Counted from the stretch's first letter, positions 1 through 7,035 are shown. The stretch: 10,741 bases of DNA from Anaerolineales bacterium (GCA_016789165.1 JAEURL010000165.1:1-10741), one strand, 5' to 3'. The notes: generated from the sequence alone by a model not told the origin. Made by a program: numbers and translations.

Positions 1-603
1 CACCGCGCTCGGGTCCGGCCGCAGGAAGGCCGCAATGACCAGCGCCCCGAGCCCGAACAGGGCCGCACTGCCGAACCATGGCCCGGCCAATTGGTCCGCG
101 CCCAGGCGCTCGGCCAGCACGCCGGCCGGCCCCACCAGCGCCGGCCCCAGGATGGCGCCCACCGTGCCGCCCAGCACCACCAGGCTGATGGCGCGGCCGC
201 GCTCGGCCGGCGCGTGCATCTCGGCGGCCGCGTACCGGCTCAGGTCGGTGAAGCCTCGCGCCGCGCCCATCACGGCGAAAGCGGCCAGGAAGAACAGGAA
301 GTTGTGGGCCAGCACCGCCGCGCCCACCCCCAGCGCGCCGGCCAGGCCGAGCAGGAAGCCAGCCGTCAGGCCGGCCCGGCGGCCCAGGCGCTCCATGAAA
401 CGCGCGGCCGGATAGGCGGCCAGCGCCGAACCGGCCAGGTAGATGGCCCCCGGCAGGCCGGCCAGCGCCGTCTGCCCGGACAAGGCCGCGCCGGCCAGGG
501 TGCCCACGGTGCTGCCGGCGATGAAGCCGGCCGAGCCCAGGCTCTGGGAGAAAAAAAGAAGCCGCGTCAGGCGGCGGACGAGCGCGGCGGAAGATGGTTC
601 CAA
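1..603 (-). CDS. MFS transporter, N-terminal half (partial, runs off the left edge)
   Basis: The minus-strand frame is open from 603 to the window edge and gives 201 residues; the C-terminal half lies outside. Hydrophobic helices alternate with short loops. A typical MFS loop 2-3 motif (ARFMERLGRR, residues about 67-76) follows the second helix, and a second charged loop rich in Arg and Glu (RGFTDLSRYAAAEMHAPAERGR, about 116-137) follows the fourth. This fits an MFS permease, probably an exporter or sugar/drug porter; the substrate cannot be told. I chose the TTG at 601-603 because no ATG or GTG precedes the first helix in this frame, and AGGA sits about 10 nt upstream. It starts 22 nt after the response regulator stop, so it is probably cotranscribed with that gene and deoC. 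The start codon is the least certain part. Confidence 0.8.
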   Translation of the reverse strand, partial: MEPSSAALVRRLTRLLFFSQSLGSAGFIAGSTVGTLAGAALSGQTALAGLPGAIYLAGSALAAYPAARFMERLGRRAGLTAGFLLGLAGALGVGAAVLAHNFLFFLAAFAVMGAARGFTDLSRYAAAEMHAPAERGRAISLVVLGGTVGAILGPALVGPAGVLAERLGADQLAGPWFGSAALFGLGALVIAAFLRPDPSAV

Positions 604-625
604 GGCGGGTTGTTCCTGTGGCCGG

Positions 626-1267
626 TCAGTTGCGCGGCTGGCCCCCCTCCAGACGCTCCATGCGTTCGCAGATCTGGCGCAGCGTGCGCCACTCGCGGCG
701 GGCGCAGAAGATCTCGGCCAGCCGCGCCAGTAGGCTCGGGTCGGCCTGCGGCCGCTGGGAATAGGCGGCGTAAGCCTTGGCGGCCTCATCGTCCATGCGG
801 CCGGTCTTGAGATAGGAATTCACCAACTGGAGCAGCAGGCGGTCACGTTCGGCCTGTTGGGCCTCGGCGGCGGCCGCCTTCTGGCGGGCTTCGGTGGCTT
901 GGGCGGCCACGCGCCGCACACCGGCCACAAACTCCTCCGGCGTGAAGGGTTTGATCAGGTATTCGCGCACGCCGGCCGCCATGGCCTGCCGGAGCTGGTC
1001 GCGCTCGGCCTCCGACGACATGATCATGCAGACCGTGCTGGTGCTGACGCGCGGCATCAGGCGGATGGCCGTCAGGCCGTCCATGCGCGGCATGTTGATG
1101 TCCATGATGGCCACATCCGGCTGCAGACTGCGCGCCATCTCGAGCGCTTCCACGCCGTCGCGGGCCACGGCCACCACGTCAAAATCCCGCTCGAACGCCA
1201 GCATCATGCGCACGCTCTTGCGAAATTCAGCTGAGTCGTCGGCGATCAGCACGCGCAGGTTGGTCAT
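626..1267 (-). CDS. Receiver-only response regulator with helical C-terminal tail
   Basis: This 213-residue protein begins with a CheY-like receiver domain (about 4-122). The acidic pair is D10-D11, the likely phosphoacceptor is D56 (in IMDINMP), the switch Ser/Thr lies at 84-85 (MSSE), and the conserved Lys is K106 (in IKPFTPEEF). All key receiver residues are present, so phosphorylation by a histidine kinase is expected. There is no DNA-binding or enzymatic output domain. Residues about 123-145 are Ala/Gln/Glu-rich and probably form a coiled coil. The rest is helical with weak TPR-like character, suggesting output by protein-protein contact. No kinase gene lies nearby. The gene starts 23 nt after the deoC stop and is followed closely by the MFS gene, so it probably sits in a three-gene unit. 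Its partner and process are unknown. Confidence 0.88.
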   Translation of the reverse strand: MTNLRVLIADDSAEFRKSVRMMLAFERDFDVVAVARDGVEALEMARSLQPDVAIMDINMPRMDGLTAIRLMPRVSTSTVCMIMSSEAERDQLRQAMAAGVREYLIKPFTPEEFVAGVRRVAAQATEARQKAAAAEAQQAERDRLLLQLVNSYLKTGRMDDEAAKAYAAYSQRPQADPSLLARLAEIFCARREWRTLRQICERMERLEGGQPRN

Positions 1268-1290
1268 GGCCGTCCGTGGGCTTCCGTCGG

Positions 1291-1998
1291 CTAGTAGGCG
1301 TCGGCGGCGGGTGCGCCGCGCAGCAGGGCCACGCCGGCGCTGGTGCCCAGGCGCGTGGCCCCGGCCTGCACCATGGCCTGGGCATCGGCCCAGGAGCGGA
1401 TGCCGCCGGCGGCCTTGACGCCCATCTTCGGCCCGACCGTGGCCCGCAGCAGGGCCACATCGGCGACGGTGGCGCCGGCCGTCGAGAAGCCGGTGGAGGT
1501 CTTCACGAAGGCGGCCCGCGCCTGCTGGACCAACCGGCAGGCCGCGCGCTTCTCGTCATCCGTGAGCAGGCAGGTCTCCAGGATGACCTTCACCAGCGCC
1601 CCGCCGGCGCGCGCCGCGCGCACCACGGCCCGGACATCGCGCAGGACCAGGGCGTGATCGCCGGCCTTGAGCGCGCCGATATTCAGAACCATGTCCACCT
1701 CGGTCGCGCCCAGGCGGACGACTTCGGCCGCCTCAAAGGCCTTGGCCTGCGGCAGGTCGGCGCCGAGCGGAAAGCCCACCACGGTGCAGACGGCCACACC
1801 CGAGCCGCGCAGCAGCCGGACGGCCAGGCGGACGTGGGTGGGGTTGAGGCAGACCGCGGCAAAGCCGTGGGTGCGGGCCTCGGCGCACAGCTGTTCGATC
1901 TGGGCCGGCGTGGCCTCCGGCTTGAGCAGGGTGTGGTCAATCAGACGAGCCAGCGCGGGGCCGGCCAGCCCAGGGGTGGAAGCGGCGGAGGTGTTCAT
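1291..1998 (-). CDS. deoC: Deoxyribose-phosphate aldolase
   Basis: DeoC is a class I (Schiff-base) aldolase that reversibly cleaves 2-deoxy-D-ribose 5-phosphate into glyceraldehyde 3-phosphate and acetaldehyde in cytosolic deoxynucleoside catabolism. The 235-residue protein has the normal length for a short bacterial DeoC. Visible family motifs are DHTLLKP (21-27), the proton-relay Asp D102 in EVDMVLNIGALK, the Schiff-base lysine K166 in FVKTSTGF, the second catalytic lysine K195 in GVKAAGGIR, and the phosphate-binding GTSAG near 218-222. No other deo gene (deoA, deoD, deoB) is present; the downstream neighbours are a response regulator and an MFS permease. A -10-like TATAGA lies 8 nt before the ATG and no Shine-Dalgarno is seen, so the transcript may be leaderless. 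Confidence 0.95.
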   Translation of the reverse strand: MNTSAASTPGLAGPALARLIDHTLLKPEATPAQIEQLCAEARTHGFAAVCLNPTHVRLAVRLLRGSGVAVCTVVGFPLGADLPQAKAFEAAEVVRLGATEVDMVLNIGALKAGDHALVLRDVRAVVRAARAGGALVKVILETCLLTDDEKRAACRLVQQARAAFVKTSTGFSTAGATVADVALLRATVGPKMGVKAAGGIRSWADAQAMVQAGATRLGTSAGVALLRGAPAADAY

Positions 1999-2006
1999 GC
2001 TGCGAG

Positions 2007-2012
2007 TCTATA
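2007..2012 (-). promoter_or_regulatory. Probable -10 box for deoC (possible leaderless promoter)
   Basis: On the minus strand this reads TATAGA, 8 nt upstream of the deoC ATG at 1998. Transcription would then start about 0-2 nt before the start codon. A TTGCGC lies about 15 nt upstream as a weak -35. There is no ribosome binding site between box and start. The role is inferred from position and sequence only. Confidence 0.5.
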
Positions 2013-2038
2013 AAAATGTAGTCGAACGCGCAAGCGCC

Positions 2039-2044
2039 TATAAT
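2039..2044 (+). promoter_or_regulatory. Consensus -10 box for the plus-strand MFS gene
   Basis: A perfect TATAAT lies 9 nt before the GTG start at 2054, so the expected transcription start is within a few nucleotides of the start codon. The 9-nt gap holds no Shine-Dalgarno. No convincing -35 is visible at the usual distance. The box sits in the short intergenic region shared with divergent deoC. Confidence 0.55.
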
Positions 2045-2053
2045 GGCCGAACC

Positions 2054-3343
2054 GTGAACCGTTTCCTGCAGCGTCTGAGCCGCCTCGCCGCGCCGGCCGA
2101 GACCACCCCCGTCCAGCGGCGCAACTTCATCAACGTCCAAATCGATGCCGTCGGCATCGGCCTGTCGGCGGCGGCCGCCACCTTTCTGCCGGTCTTCCTC
2201 ACCCGCCTGGGGGCCACCAACACCCAGGTGGGCCTGCTGACGGCCATGCCCTCGCTCACCGGCCTGGTGTTCGGCGTGCTGGTCGGCCGTTACCTGCAAG
2301 GCCAGCGCCAGATCGTGCCGGCCTTCAGCCAGGCGCGCTTCCTGGTGGTCTCGGCCTACGCCCTGACCGGGCTGGCGCCGTTTGTGGTGCCGGCCGGCTG
2401 GGCGGTGCCGGCCGTGCTGGCCATCTGGGCCGCCGTCACCCTGCCGCAGGTGGCCGTCAACGTCGGCTTTTCCGTGGTGATGAACGCCGTGGCCGGCCCC
2501 AAGCTGCGCTACGACCTGCTCAGCCGGCGCTGGTCCATCCTGGGGTTGACCTCGGCCGTGACCGTGGCGCTGGCCGGCCAGGTGCTGGACCGGGCCCAGA
2601 TCTTCCCGCTCAACTATCAGCTCACCTTTCTGGCGCTCTCGGTGGGGGGCCTGATCAGCCTGGTCTTCTCCAGCCGCATCCAGATCCCGGACCAGCCCCC
2701 CGCCCCGCCGCTGGTCCCGGGCGCCCAGGACGGCCGGGGGGCCGCCGGCGGCTCATGGCCGGCCCGGCTGCGGGCGGGCGTGGCCGCGGTCCGGCGCTAC
2801 CCGGACTACGTGGCCTTCGTCAGCCGGCGCTTCGTTTTCTTCCTGGGTTTGTCGCTGGGCGTGCCGCTCTTTCCGCTGTACTTCGTGCGCGAGGCCCAGG
2901 CCACCGATGCCTGGATCGGCGCCATCAACACCGCCCAGACCTGCGTGCTGGTGGTGGGCTACAGCCTGTGGCCGCGCATCTCGCGCGTCCGCGGCGGGCG
3001 TTTCGTGCTCAGCTGGACCACGTTCGGGCTGGCGCTCTATCCGGCCCTGCTGGCCGGCACCCACGACGTGCGCGTGATCGCGGTGCTGGCCGGCCTGGTG
3101 GGCATCTTCCAGGCCGGCCTGGACCTGGTGTTCTTCGACGAGCTGATGAAGACCGTGCCGGCCGACCAGACGGCCGTGTTCGTCTCGCTGGCGCAGAGTC
3201 TGCAATACCTCTCCGGCGTGGCCGCGCCCCTGATCGGGACCGCGCTGGCCGACGCCTTCGGGCTGGGCGGCGCGCTGGTGGCCAGCGCCGTCGTGCGCCT
3301 GGTGGGCTGGAGCCTGTTCGCGTTCTGGCCGGCGCGCCGCTGA
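2054..3343 (+). CDS. MFS transporter
   Basis: This 429-residue integral membrane protein has two six-helix halves. The first helix group starts near residue 30 (VQIDAVGIGLSAAAATFLPVFLTRLG), a charged central linker rich in Pro and Gly spans about 208-250, and the second half runs to the C-terminus. The loop after helix 2 (LVGRYLQGQRQ) loosely resembles MFS motif A. The start is GTG at 2054. An open frame extends left to 1667, but that stretch is antisense to deoC and the TATAAT box at 2039-2044 sits inside it, so the longer form is rejected. A cytosolic stretch of about 28 residues precedes the first helix. The substrate cannot be predicted. It is divergent from deoC and converges on lgt, with 39 nt between stop codons. 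Little sequence similarity to the partial MFS protein at the left edge is evident by eye. Confidence 0.85.
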   Translation: MNRFLQRLSRLAAPAETTPVQRRNFINVQIDAVGIGLSAAAATFLPVFLTRLGATNTQVGLLTAMPSLTGLVFGVLVGRYLQGQRQIVPAFSQARFLVVSAYALTGLAPFVVPAGWAVPAVLAIWAAVTLPQVAVNVGFSVVMNAVAGPKLRYDLLSRRWSILGLTSAVTVALAGQVLDRAQIFPLNYQLTFLALSVGGLISLVFSSRIQIPDQPPAPPLVPGAQDGRGAAGGSWPARLRAGVAAVRRYPDYVAFVSRRFVFFLGLSLGVPLFPLYFVREAQATDAWIGAINTAQTCVLVVGYSLWPRISRVRGGRFVLSWTTFGLALYPALLAGTHDVRVIAVLAGLVGIFQAGLDLVFFDELMKTVPADQTAVFVSLAQSLQYLSGVAAPLIGTALADAFGLGGALVASAVVRLVGWSLFAFWPARR

Positions 3344-3348
3344 ACAAA

Positions 3349-3377
3349 AACGCGGATGAGGGGCGCTCATCCGCGTT
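3349..3377 (-). terminator. Intrinsic terminator of the ino1-lgt unit
   Basis: A perfect 12-bp inverted repeat (3349-3360 with 3366-3377) encloses a 5-nt loop. Read on the minus strand it is followed by a run of T (GCGTTTTTGTT) and lies 5 nt after the lgt stop, which makes it a good intrinsic terminator for lgt. On the plus strand the downstream side (TTAGGGGTTATT) is a poor U-tract, so termination of the converging MFS transcript would be weaker. Confidence 0.85.
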
Positions 3378-3382
3378 AGGGG

Positions 3383-4282
3383 TTATTCGGCCGGGCCGCC
3401 GGCCGGCGGGGTGTCCGCTTCGGCGACTGGCTGAGCGGGGCTGATCTCCGCCCCCTGGGCCTTCAGCTCATGCCGCCGGACCCGCCGCTGATGGCGGGCC
3501 AGCAGGGTCAGCGCGGCGCCCAGCGCCACCAGCACCATCACGGTCTGGTTGGCGTTCAGGCCCAGGATCTGGGCATTGTCCAGGCGGATGAAGTCCAGGC
3601 TGAAGCGCAGGAGCGGATAGGCAATCAGATAGATCAGGAACAGGTCGCCCTTGCGCAGGCGCTCCGCATAACGCCGGCCCAGGTACAACAGCCCCAGGCA
3701 GATCAGCAGGGTGCCGAGCGACTCATACAGGAACAGGGGGTGAAAGCGCAGGGCCGGGTCGGTATAGCCAGGCAGCCGGTACGGCGCGTCGATGTTCAGG
3801 CCCCACGGCAGGGTGGTAGGGGCGCCGTAGAGCTCCTGATTGATGAAGTTGCCCCAGCGGCCGATGGCCTGGCCCAGCGCCAGCGCCGGCGCCACCAGAT
3901 CGATCAGGCCGATAAAGTCCAGGCCGTTCCGCAGCGTAAATAGGTAGACGCCCAACAGGCCGCCGATCACGGCGCCCGGGATGCCCAGGCCGCCGTTCCA
4001 GACGGTCAGGATCTCCAGCGGGTGCTCGAAGTAGTAGGCCGTGGTCAGGCCCTGCGCCACCATGCTCGGCGGCGGCGTGAAGACGTGCCACAGGCGCGCG
4101 CCGACGATGCCGCCCACCAGCGCCCAGATCAGGCCGTCCCAGACGTGGTCCGGGTTCCAGCCGCGGCGTTTGGCCTCCAGCGCGGCCAGATAGCCGCCGG
4201 CGAAGGCCCCGCTGACCAGGATCAGGCCATAAAAGCGCAGATACAACGGCCCCAGATGGATACCAAATTGATCAACTGTCAT
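3383..4282 (-). CDS. lgt: Prolipoprotein diacylglyceryl transferase
   Basis: Lgt transfers the diacylglyceryl group of phosphatidylglycerol to the lipobox cysteine of prolipoproteins in the cytoplasmic membrane, the first step of lipoprotein maturation. The 299-residue protein has about seven membrane segments. The family signature GRWGNFINQELYG lies at 141-153 with the essential-type Arg at 142. The conserved Tyr is Y18 (RFYGL), and R233 lies in FIRLDN. The position equivalent to E. coli His103 appears to be Pro (GLGIPGAVIGG, about 98-108). The cytosolic tail after about 262 is polar and Pro/Ala-rich. I chose ATG at 4280-4282 because GGAG lies 6 nt upstream; the TTG 12 nt further up would place that GGAG inside the gene. 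It follows the phosphatidyltransferase gene by 30 nt and is the last gene before the terminator. Confidence 0.95.
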   Translation of the reverse strand: MTVDQFGIHLGPLYLRFYGLILVSGAFAGGYLAALEAKRRGWNPDHVWDGLIWALVGGIVGARLWHVFTPPPSMVAQGLTTAYYFEHPLEILTVWNGGLGIPGAVIGGLLGVYLFTLRNGLDFIGLIDLVAPALALGQAIGRWGNFINQELYGAPTTLPWGLNIDAPYRLPGYTDPALRFHPLFLYESLGTLLICLGLLYLGRRYAERLRKGDLFLIYLIAYPLLRFSLDFIRLDNAQILGLNANQTVMVLVALGAALTLLARHQRRVRRHELKAQGAEISPAQPVAEADTPPAGGPAE

Positions 4283-4312
4283 TGCCAACTCCAACCTCGC
4301 AAACAGCCTTGG

Positions 4313-4933
4313 TCAGCGCCGCGCCTGCTGGCGGACGTGCCAGACGCGCTGCAGGGCGGTGACGTTGGCCAGGATCGCCACCACCCACAGGGCCAGCCAG
4401 GGCAGGTTGAGCACCAGGGCCGGCGCCATCACCAAATAGCGCTCCATGCGCGTCAGCACGCCCACGTTGCAGTCAAAGCCCAGGGTCTCGGCGCGGGCCT
4501 TGGTATAGGAGACCATCACGCTGCCCATGGTGGCCAGGAAGACCAGCACCGCGTACAGCAGGGCCTGCGGGTGGGCGCTGCTGACGTAGTGGTACAGCAG
4601 GCCCATGAAGATCAGCATCTCGCTCCAACGGTCGGTCACCGAATCGACGAAGGCCCCGAATTTGGTGGGCTGGCCCAGCCGGCGCGCCATCGCGCCGTCC
4701 AGGCCGTCGAACGGCCCGCCGATCAGGATCAGCAGGCCGCCGGCGGTCATGGCCCCGCCGGCCACCAGGACGGCGCCGGCCGCGTTCAGGCCCAGGCCGA
4801 GCAGCGTCATCATGTTCGGGGTCAGGCCCAGCCGGATGAAGAACTCGGCCAGCGGATCCACCACGCCCTTCAGGCGCGCGCGCATCCAATCGGTAAAGGT
4901 GGCCACCCTGGGCTTCGGCTTGTCCGCTTCCAT
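4313..4933 (-). CDS. CDP-alcohol phosphatidyltransferase, probable phosphatidylinositol phosphate synthase
   Basis: This 206-residue membrane enzyme carries the complete CDP-alcohol phosphatidyltransferase motif: D76-x2-D79-G80-x2-A83-R84-x8-G93-x3-D97-x3-D101. The four aspartates bind the metal ions, and the family joins CDP-diacylglycerol to an alcohol acceptor with release of CMP. The TPN motif at 39-41, the Asp-rich segment, and the later SYTKARAE...R.ER stretch (142-165) resemble actinobacterial phosphatidylinositol phosphate synthase, as recalled from memory. That enzyme uses inositol 3-phosphate (also numbered inositol 1-phosphate). Its position 28 nt after ino1, which makes the acceptor, strongly supports this over phosphatidylglycerophosphate synthase. 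No separate phosphatase to make phosphatidylinositol is visible in the window. Family assignment is secure; the acceptor is inferred from motif likeness and context. Confidence 0.85.
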   Translation of the reverse strand: MEADKPKPRVATFTDWMRARLKGVVDPLAEFFIRLGLTPNMMTLLGLGLNAAGAVLVAGGAMTAGGLLILIGGPFDGLDGAMARRLGQPTKFGAFVDSVTDRWSEMLIFMGLLYHYVSSAHPQALLYAVLVFLATMGSVMVSYTKARAETLGFDCNVGVLTRMERYLVMAPALVLNLPWLALWVVAILANVTALQRVWHVRQQARR

Positions 4934-4961
4934 ACCGTCTCGCTGATCCGCCGGACGCCGG

Positions 4962-6047
4962 CTACTTGGCGTTGATAAACTCGTCCGTCTTCTGCCGGGC
5001 GATGTCGTCGGTGTACTGCTCGGGCGGCGACTTCATGAAGTAGGACGACGGGCCTTTGATCGCGCCGCCCAGGCCGCGGTCCAGCGCCAGCTTGGCGCAG
5101 CGCACGGCGTCGATCACCACGCCGGCCGAGTTGGGGCTGTCCCAGACCTCCAGCTTGCACTCCAGGTTGAGCGGGACATTGCCGAAGGTGGTGCCCTCCA
5201 TGCGGATGTAGCACCACTTGCGGTCGGTCAGCCACGGCACGTAGTCCGACGGCCCGACGTGCACGTTGGTCTCGTCGATCTCGAAATCAAGCTGGGAGGT
5301 GACGGCCTGGGTCTTGGAGATCTTCTTGGACTCCAGCCGCTCGCGCTCGAGCATGTTGAAGAAATCGGTGTTGCCGCCGAAGTTGAGCTGGTAGGTGCGC
5401 TCCAGGCGCACGCCGCGGTCGCGGAACAGGTTGGCCAGCACGCGGTGGGTGATGGTGGCGCCCACCTGGCTCTTGATGTCGTCGCCGATGATGGGCAGGC
5501 CGCGCTCCTGGAAGCGCTTCTGCCAATAGGGCTGCGAGGCGATGAAGACCGGGATGCAGTTGACGAAGCCGCAGCCGGCCTCCAGCACCTGCTCCACGTA
5601 CCACTTGGTGGCCATCTCCGAGCCCACCGGCAGGTAGCTCACCACCACGTCGGTCTTGGTCTCGCGCAGGATCCGGACGATGTCGGCGGTGGCGCCCGGC
5701 GCCTTCTTGACCATCGTGCTCAGATACTTGCCGATGCCGTCGTGGGTCATGCCGCGCTCCACCGGCACGCCCAGCCGCGGCACCTCCGTGAACTTGTAGG
5801 TGTTGTTGGGGTAGGCGAAGATCGCCTCGCCCAGGTCCAGGCCCACCTTGGTGTCCACGACGTCAAAGGCGGCCGAGAACTCGATATCGCGGATGTGGTA
5901 GCCGCCCAGGTTGATGTGCATCAGACCGGGGACGCGGTCGGACTCTTTGGCGTTCTTGTAGAATTCCACGCCCTGCACGAGCGAGGACGCACAGTTCCCG
6001 ACGCCGATGATGGCGACGCGGACCTTCTTGCCAGTCTTCTTAGCCAC
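4962..6047 (-). CDS. ino1: Inositol-3-phosphate synthase
   Basis: This enzyme converts glucose 6-phosphate to 1L-myo-inositol 3-phosphate using a recycled NAD. The 361-residue protein matches the short actinobacterial/archaeal-type enzyme rather than the longer eukaryotic form. Visible motifs are the NAD-binding GVGNCASSL near residues 15-23, SYLPVGSE, NCIPVFIAS, GDDIKSQVGATITHR, NFGGNTDFFNML, the lysine-rich SKKISKTQ, and VGPSDYVPWLTDRK. The start is GTG at 6045-6047, with a strong GGAGG (6053-6057) 5 nt upstream. The open frame extends to 6257, but the extension runs through the promoter and into the EamA gene, so it is rejected. It is the first gene of the ino1, phosphatidyltransferase, lgt unit and has its own -10 box. 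Confidence 0.95.
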   Translation of the reverse strand: MAKKTGKKVRVAIIGVGNCASSLVQGVEFYKNAKESDRVPGLMHINLGGYHIRDIEFSAAFDVVDTKVGLDLGEAIFAYPNNTYKFTEVPRLGVPVERGMTHDGIGKYLSTMVKKAPGATADIVRILRETKTDVVVSYLPVGSEMATKWYVEQVLEAGCGFVNCIPVFIASQPYWQKRFQERGLPIIGDDIKSQVGATITHRVLANLFRDRGVRLERTYQLNFGGNTDFFNMLERERLESKKISKTQAVTSQLDFEIDETNVHVGPSDYVPWLTDRKWCYIRMEGTTFGNVPLNLECKLEVWDSPNSAGVVIDAVRCAKLALDRGLGGAIKGPSSYFMKSPPEQYTDDIARQKTDEFINAK

Positions 6048-6152
6048 ACAAACCTCCAGACAAGTGTGAGAGTAAGCCGGCCCGAGCCGGCGGCCGAGCG
6101 GGCCGCCAGCGCGCCGAGGCGGCGGTATGAGCGGATGTAGACCGCGGGCGAA
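6048..6152 (-). other. Long GC-rich leader of ino1 with possible hairpins
   Basis: If transcription starts about 7 nt after the -10 box, the ino1 mRNA has a leader of about 105 nt. On the minus strand it contains a 6-bp GCCGGC/GCCGGC hairpin with a 4-nt loop (6076-6091). A neighbouring 5-bp hairpin (6091-6105) shares its first base. The Shine-Dalgarno at 6053-6057 lies about 18 nt beyond the first hairpin. No known riboswitch class was recognised, and such short GC palindromes arise easily at this base composition. Confidence 0.3.
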
Positions 6153-6159
6153 CCGGATT

Positions 6160-6165
6160 ATTATA
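6160..6165 (-). promoter_or_regulatory. Consensus -10 box for ino1
   Basis: The minus strand reads TATAAT beginning 3 nt after the stop codon of the upstream EamA gene. No clear -35 hexamer is seen 16-18 nt upstream, a region that overlaps the end of the EamA coding sequence. This gives ino1, the phosphatidyltransferase and lgt a promoter separate from the EamA gene, although read-through remains possible because no terminator lies between them. Confidence 0.6.
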
Positions 6166-6168
6166 CCG

Positions 6169-7035
6169 TCAGCCCAATAACTTGATGCCGGCCACGCCCA
6201 GCGCCACCAGCACCGCGCCGGCCAGGCGCGGGACCGTGCCGGGCTCTTTGAGGACAAAAACCCCGATCAGCACGCCGAACACCACGCTGACCTCGCGCGT
6301 GGCGCCGGTGTAGCCGGCCGGCGCGCCGGAGTGCATGACGTACAGGACGATGGCGTAGGCCAGCAGCGTCGTCATGCCGGAGAGCGCGCTGCGCCAGCTG
6401 GAGGCGCGCAGCTCGCGGCCCAGCCGGCGCCAGCCCAGCTCCCCGACCACCACCGGCGTAATGAACAGGAGCGTCAGCCACAGGGCCAGATAGGTGTACA
6501 AGAACGGGTCCAGGAAGCGGATGCCCACCCGATCCACGGCCGTGTAGAGCGAGATGCACAGGCCGGCCAGCAGGGCCCAGCGCGGGCCGGGCCGGCGGAG
6601 CGCCGCCAGCGGGGCGCGCCAGGCGCCCAGGCGCGGCAGGTTGATCACGTACAGCCCGAGCGCGATCGTCACCACGCCGGCCACGCCGCCCCAGGTCAGC
6701 CGCTCGGAAAGGAAGGTGCTGGACCAGACCAGCAGCAGCACCGGCGCCGTGCCGCGCGCCAGCGGGTAGACGATGGACAGGTCGCCGTCCTGATAGGCGC
6801 GGGCAATGGACAGGAAATAGCCGGCTTCGAAGACGGCGCTGATGGCCATGATCGCCCACACGGCGGGCGCGATGGGCTGCCAGCGCCAGAGGGCGACCGG
6901 CAAGAAGAGCACCCCGCCCCAGGCCAGGATCCACCAGACGAAGGCGTTGCGGTTGCCGGTGGTCCGCAGGGCCACGTGGGCCACCACGTGGACGACGGCC
7001 GAGCCCAAGATCCAGAGCAGCTGTGTGAAGGTCAT
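6169..7035 (-). CDS. EamA/DMT-superfamily membrane transporter
   Basis: This 288-residue protein has about ten membrane helices in two EamA repeats, the layout of the drug/metabolite transporter superfamily. The first repeat ends with SERLTWGGVAGVVTIALGLYV (about 110-130) and the second with LKEPGTVPRLAGAVLVALGVAGI (about 262-284). Both show the conserved acidic residue before the last helix of each EamA unit. The short first helix carries several His (VVHVVAH). I chose ATG at 7033-7035. The open frame extends to 7158 but would read through the tRNA gene, which rules that out. No Shine-Dalgarno precedes the ATG (the stretch reads CCCTCC), so the transcript may be leaderless or short-leadered. 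The substrate is unknown; a link to inositol or lipid precursors is only suggested by its place upstream of ino1. Confidence 0.85.
   Translation of the reverse strand: MTFTQLLWILGSAVVHVVAHVALRTTGNRNAFVWWILAWGGVLFLPVALWRWQPIAPAVWAIMAISAVFEAGYFLSIARAYQDGDLSIVYPLARGTAPVLLLVWSSTFLSERLTWGGVAGVVTIALGLYVINLPRLGAWRAPLAALRRPGPRWALLAGLCISLYTAVDRVGIRFLDPFLYTYLALWLTLLFITPVVVGELGWRRLGRELRASSWRSALSGMTTLLAYAIVLYVMHSGAPAGYTGATREVSVVFGVLIGVFVLKEPGTVPRLAGAVLVALGVAGIKLLG

Noticed and set aside
1667..2053. N-terminal extension of the plus-strand MFS protein
   Set aside because: It runs antisense through deoC and across the TATAAT box; the GTG at 2054 gives a normal MFS N-terminus.
4022..4975. Long plus-strand open frame opposite lgt and the phosphatidyltransferase
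   Set aside because: Its translation is His/Gln/Arg-rich with no domain, and it lies antisense to two clear membrane enzyme genes.
6048..6257. N-terminal extension of Ino1
   Set aside because: It would cover the -10 box and part of the EamA gene, while GTG at 6047 has a strong GGAGG at ideal spacing and begins just before the NAD-binding motif.
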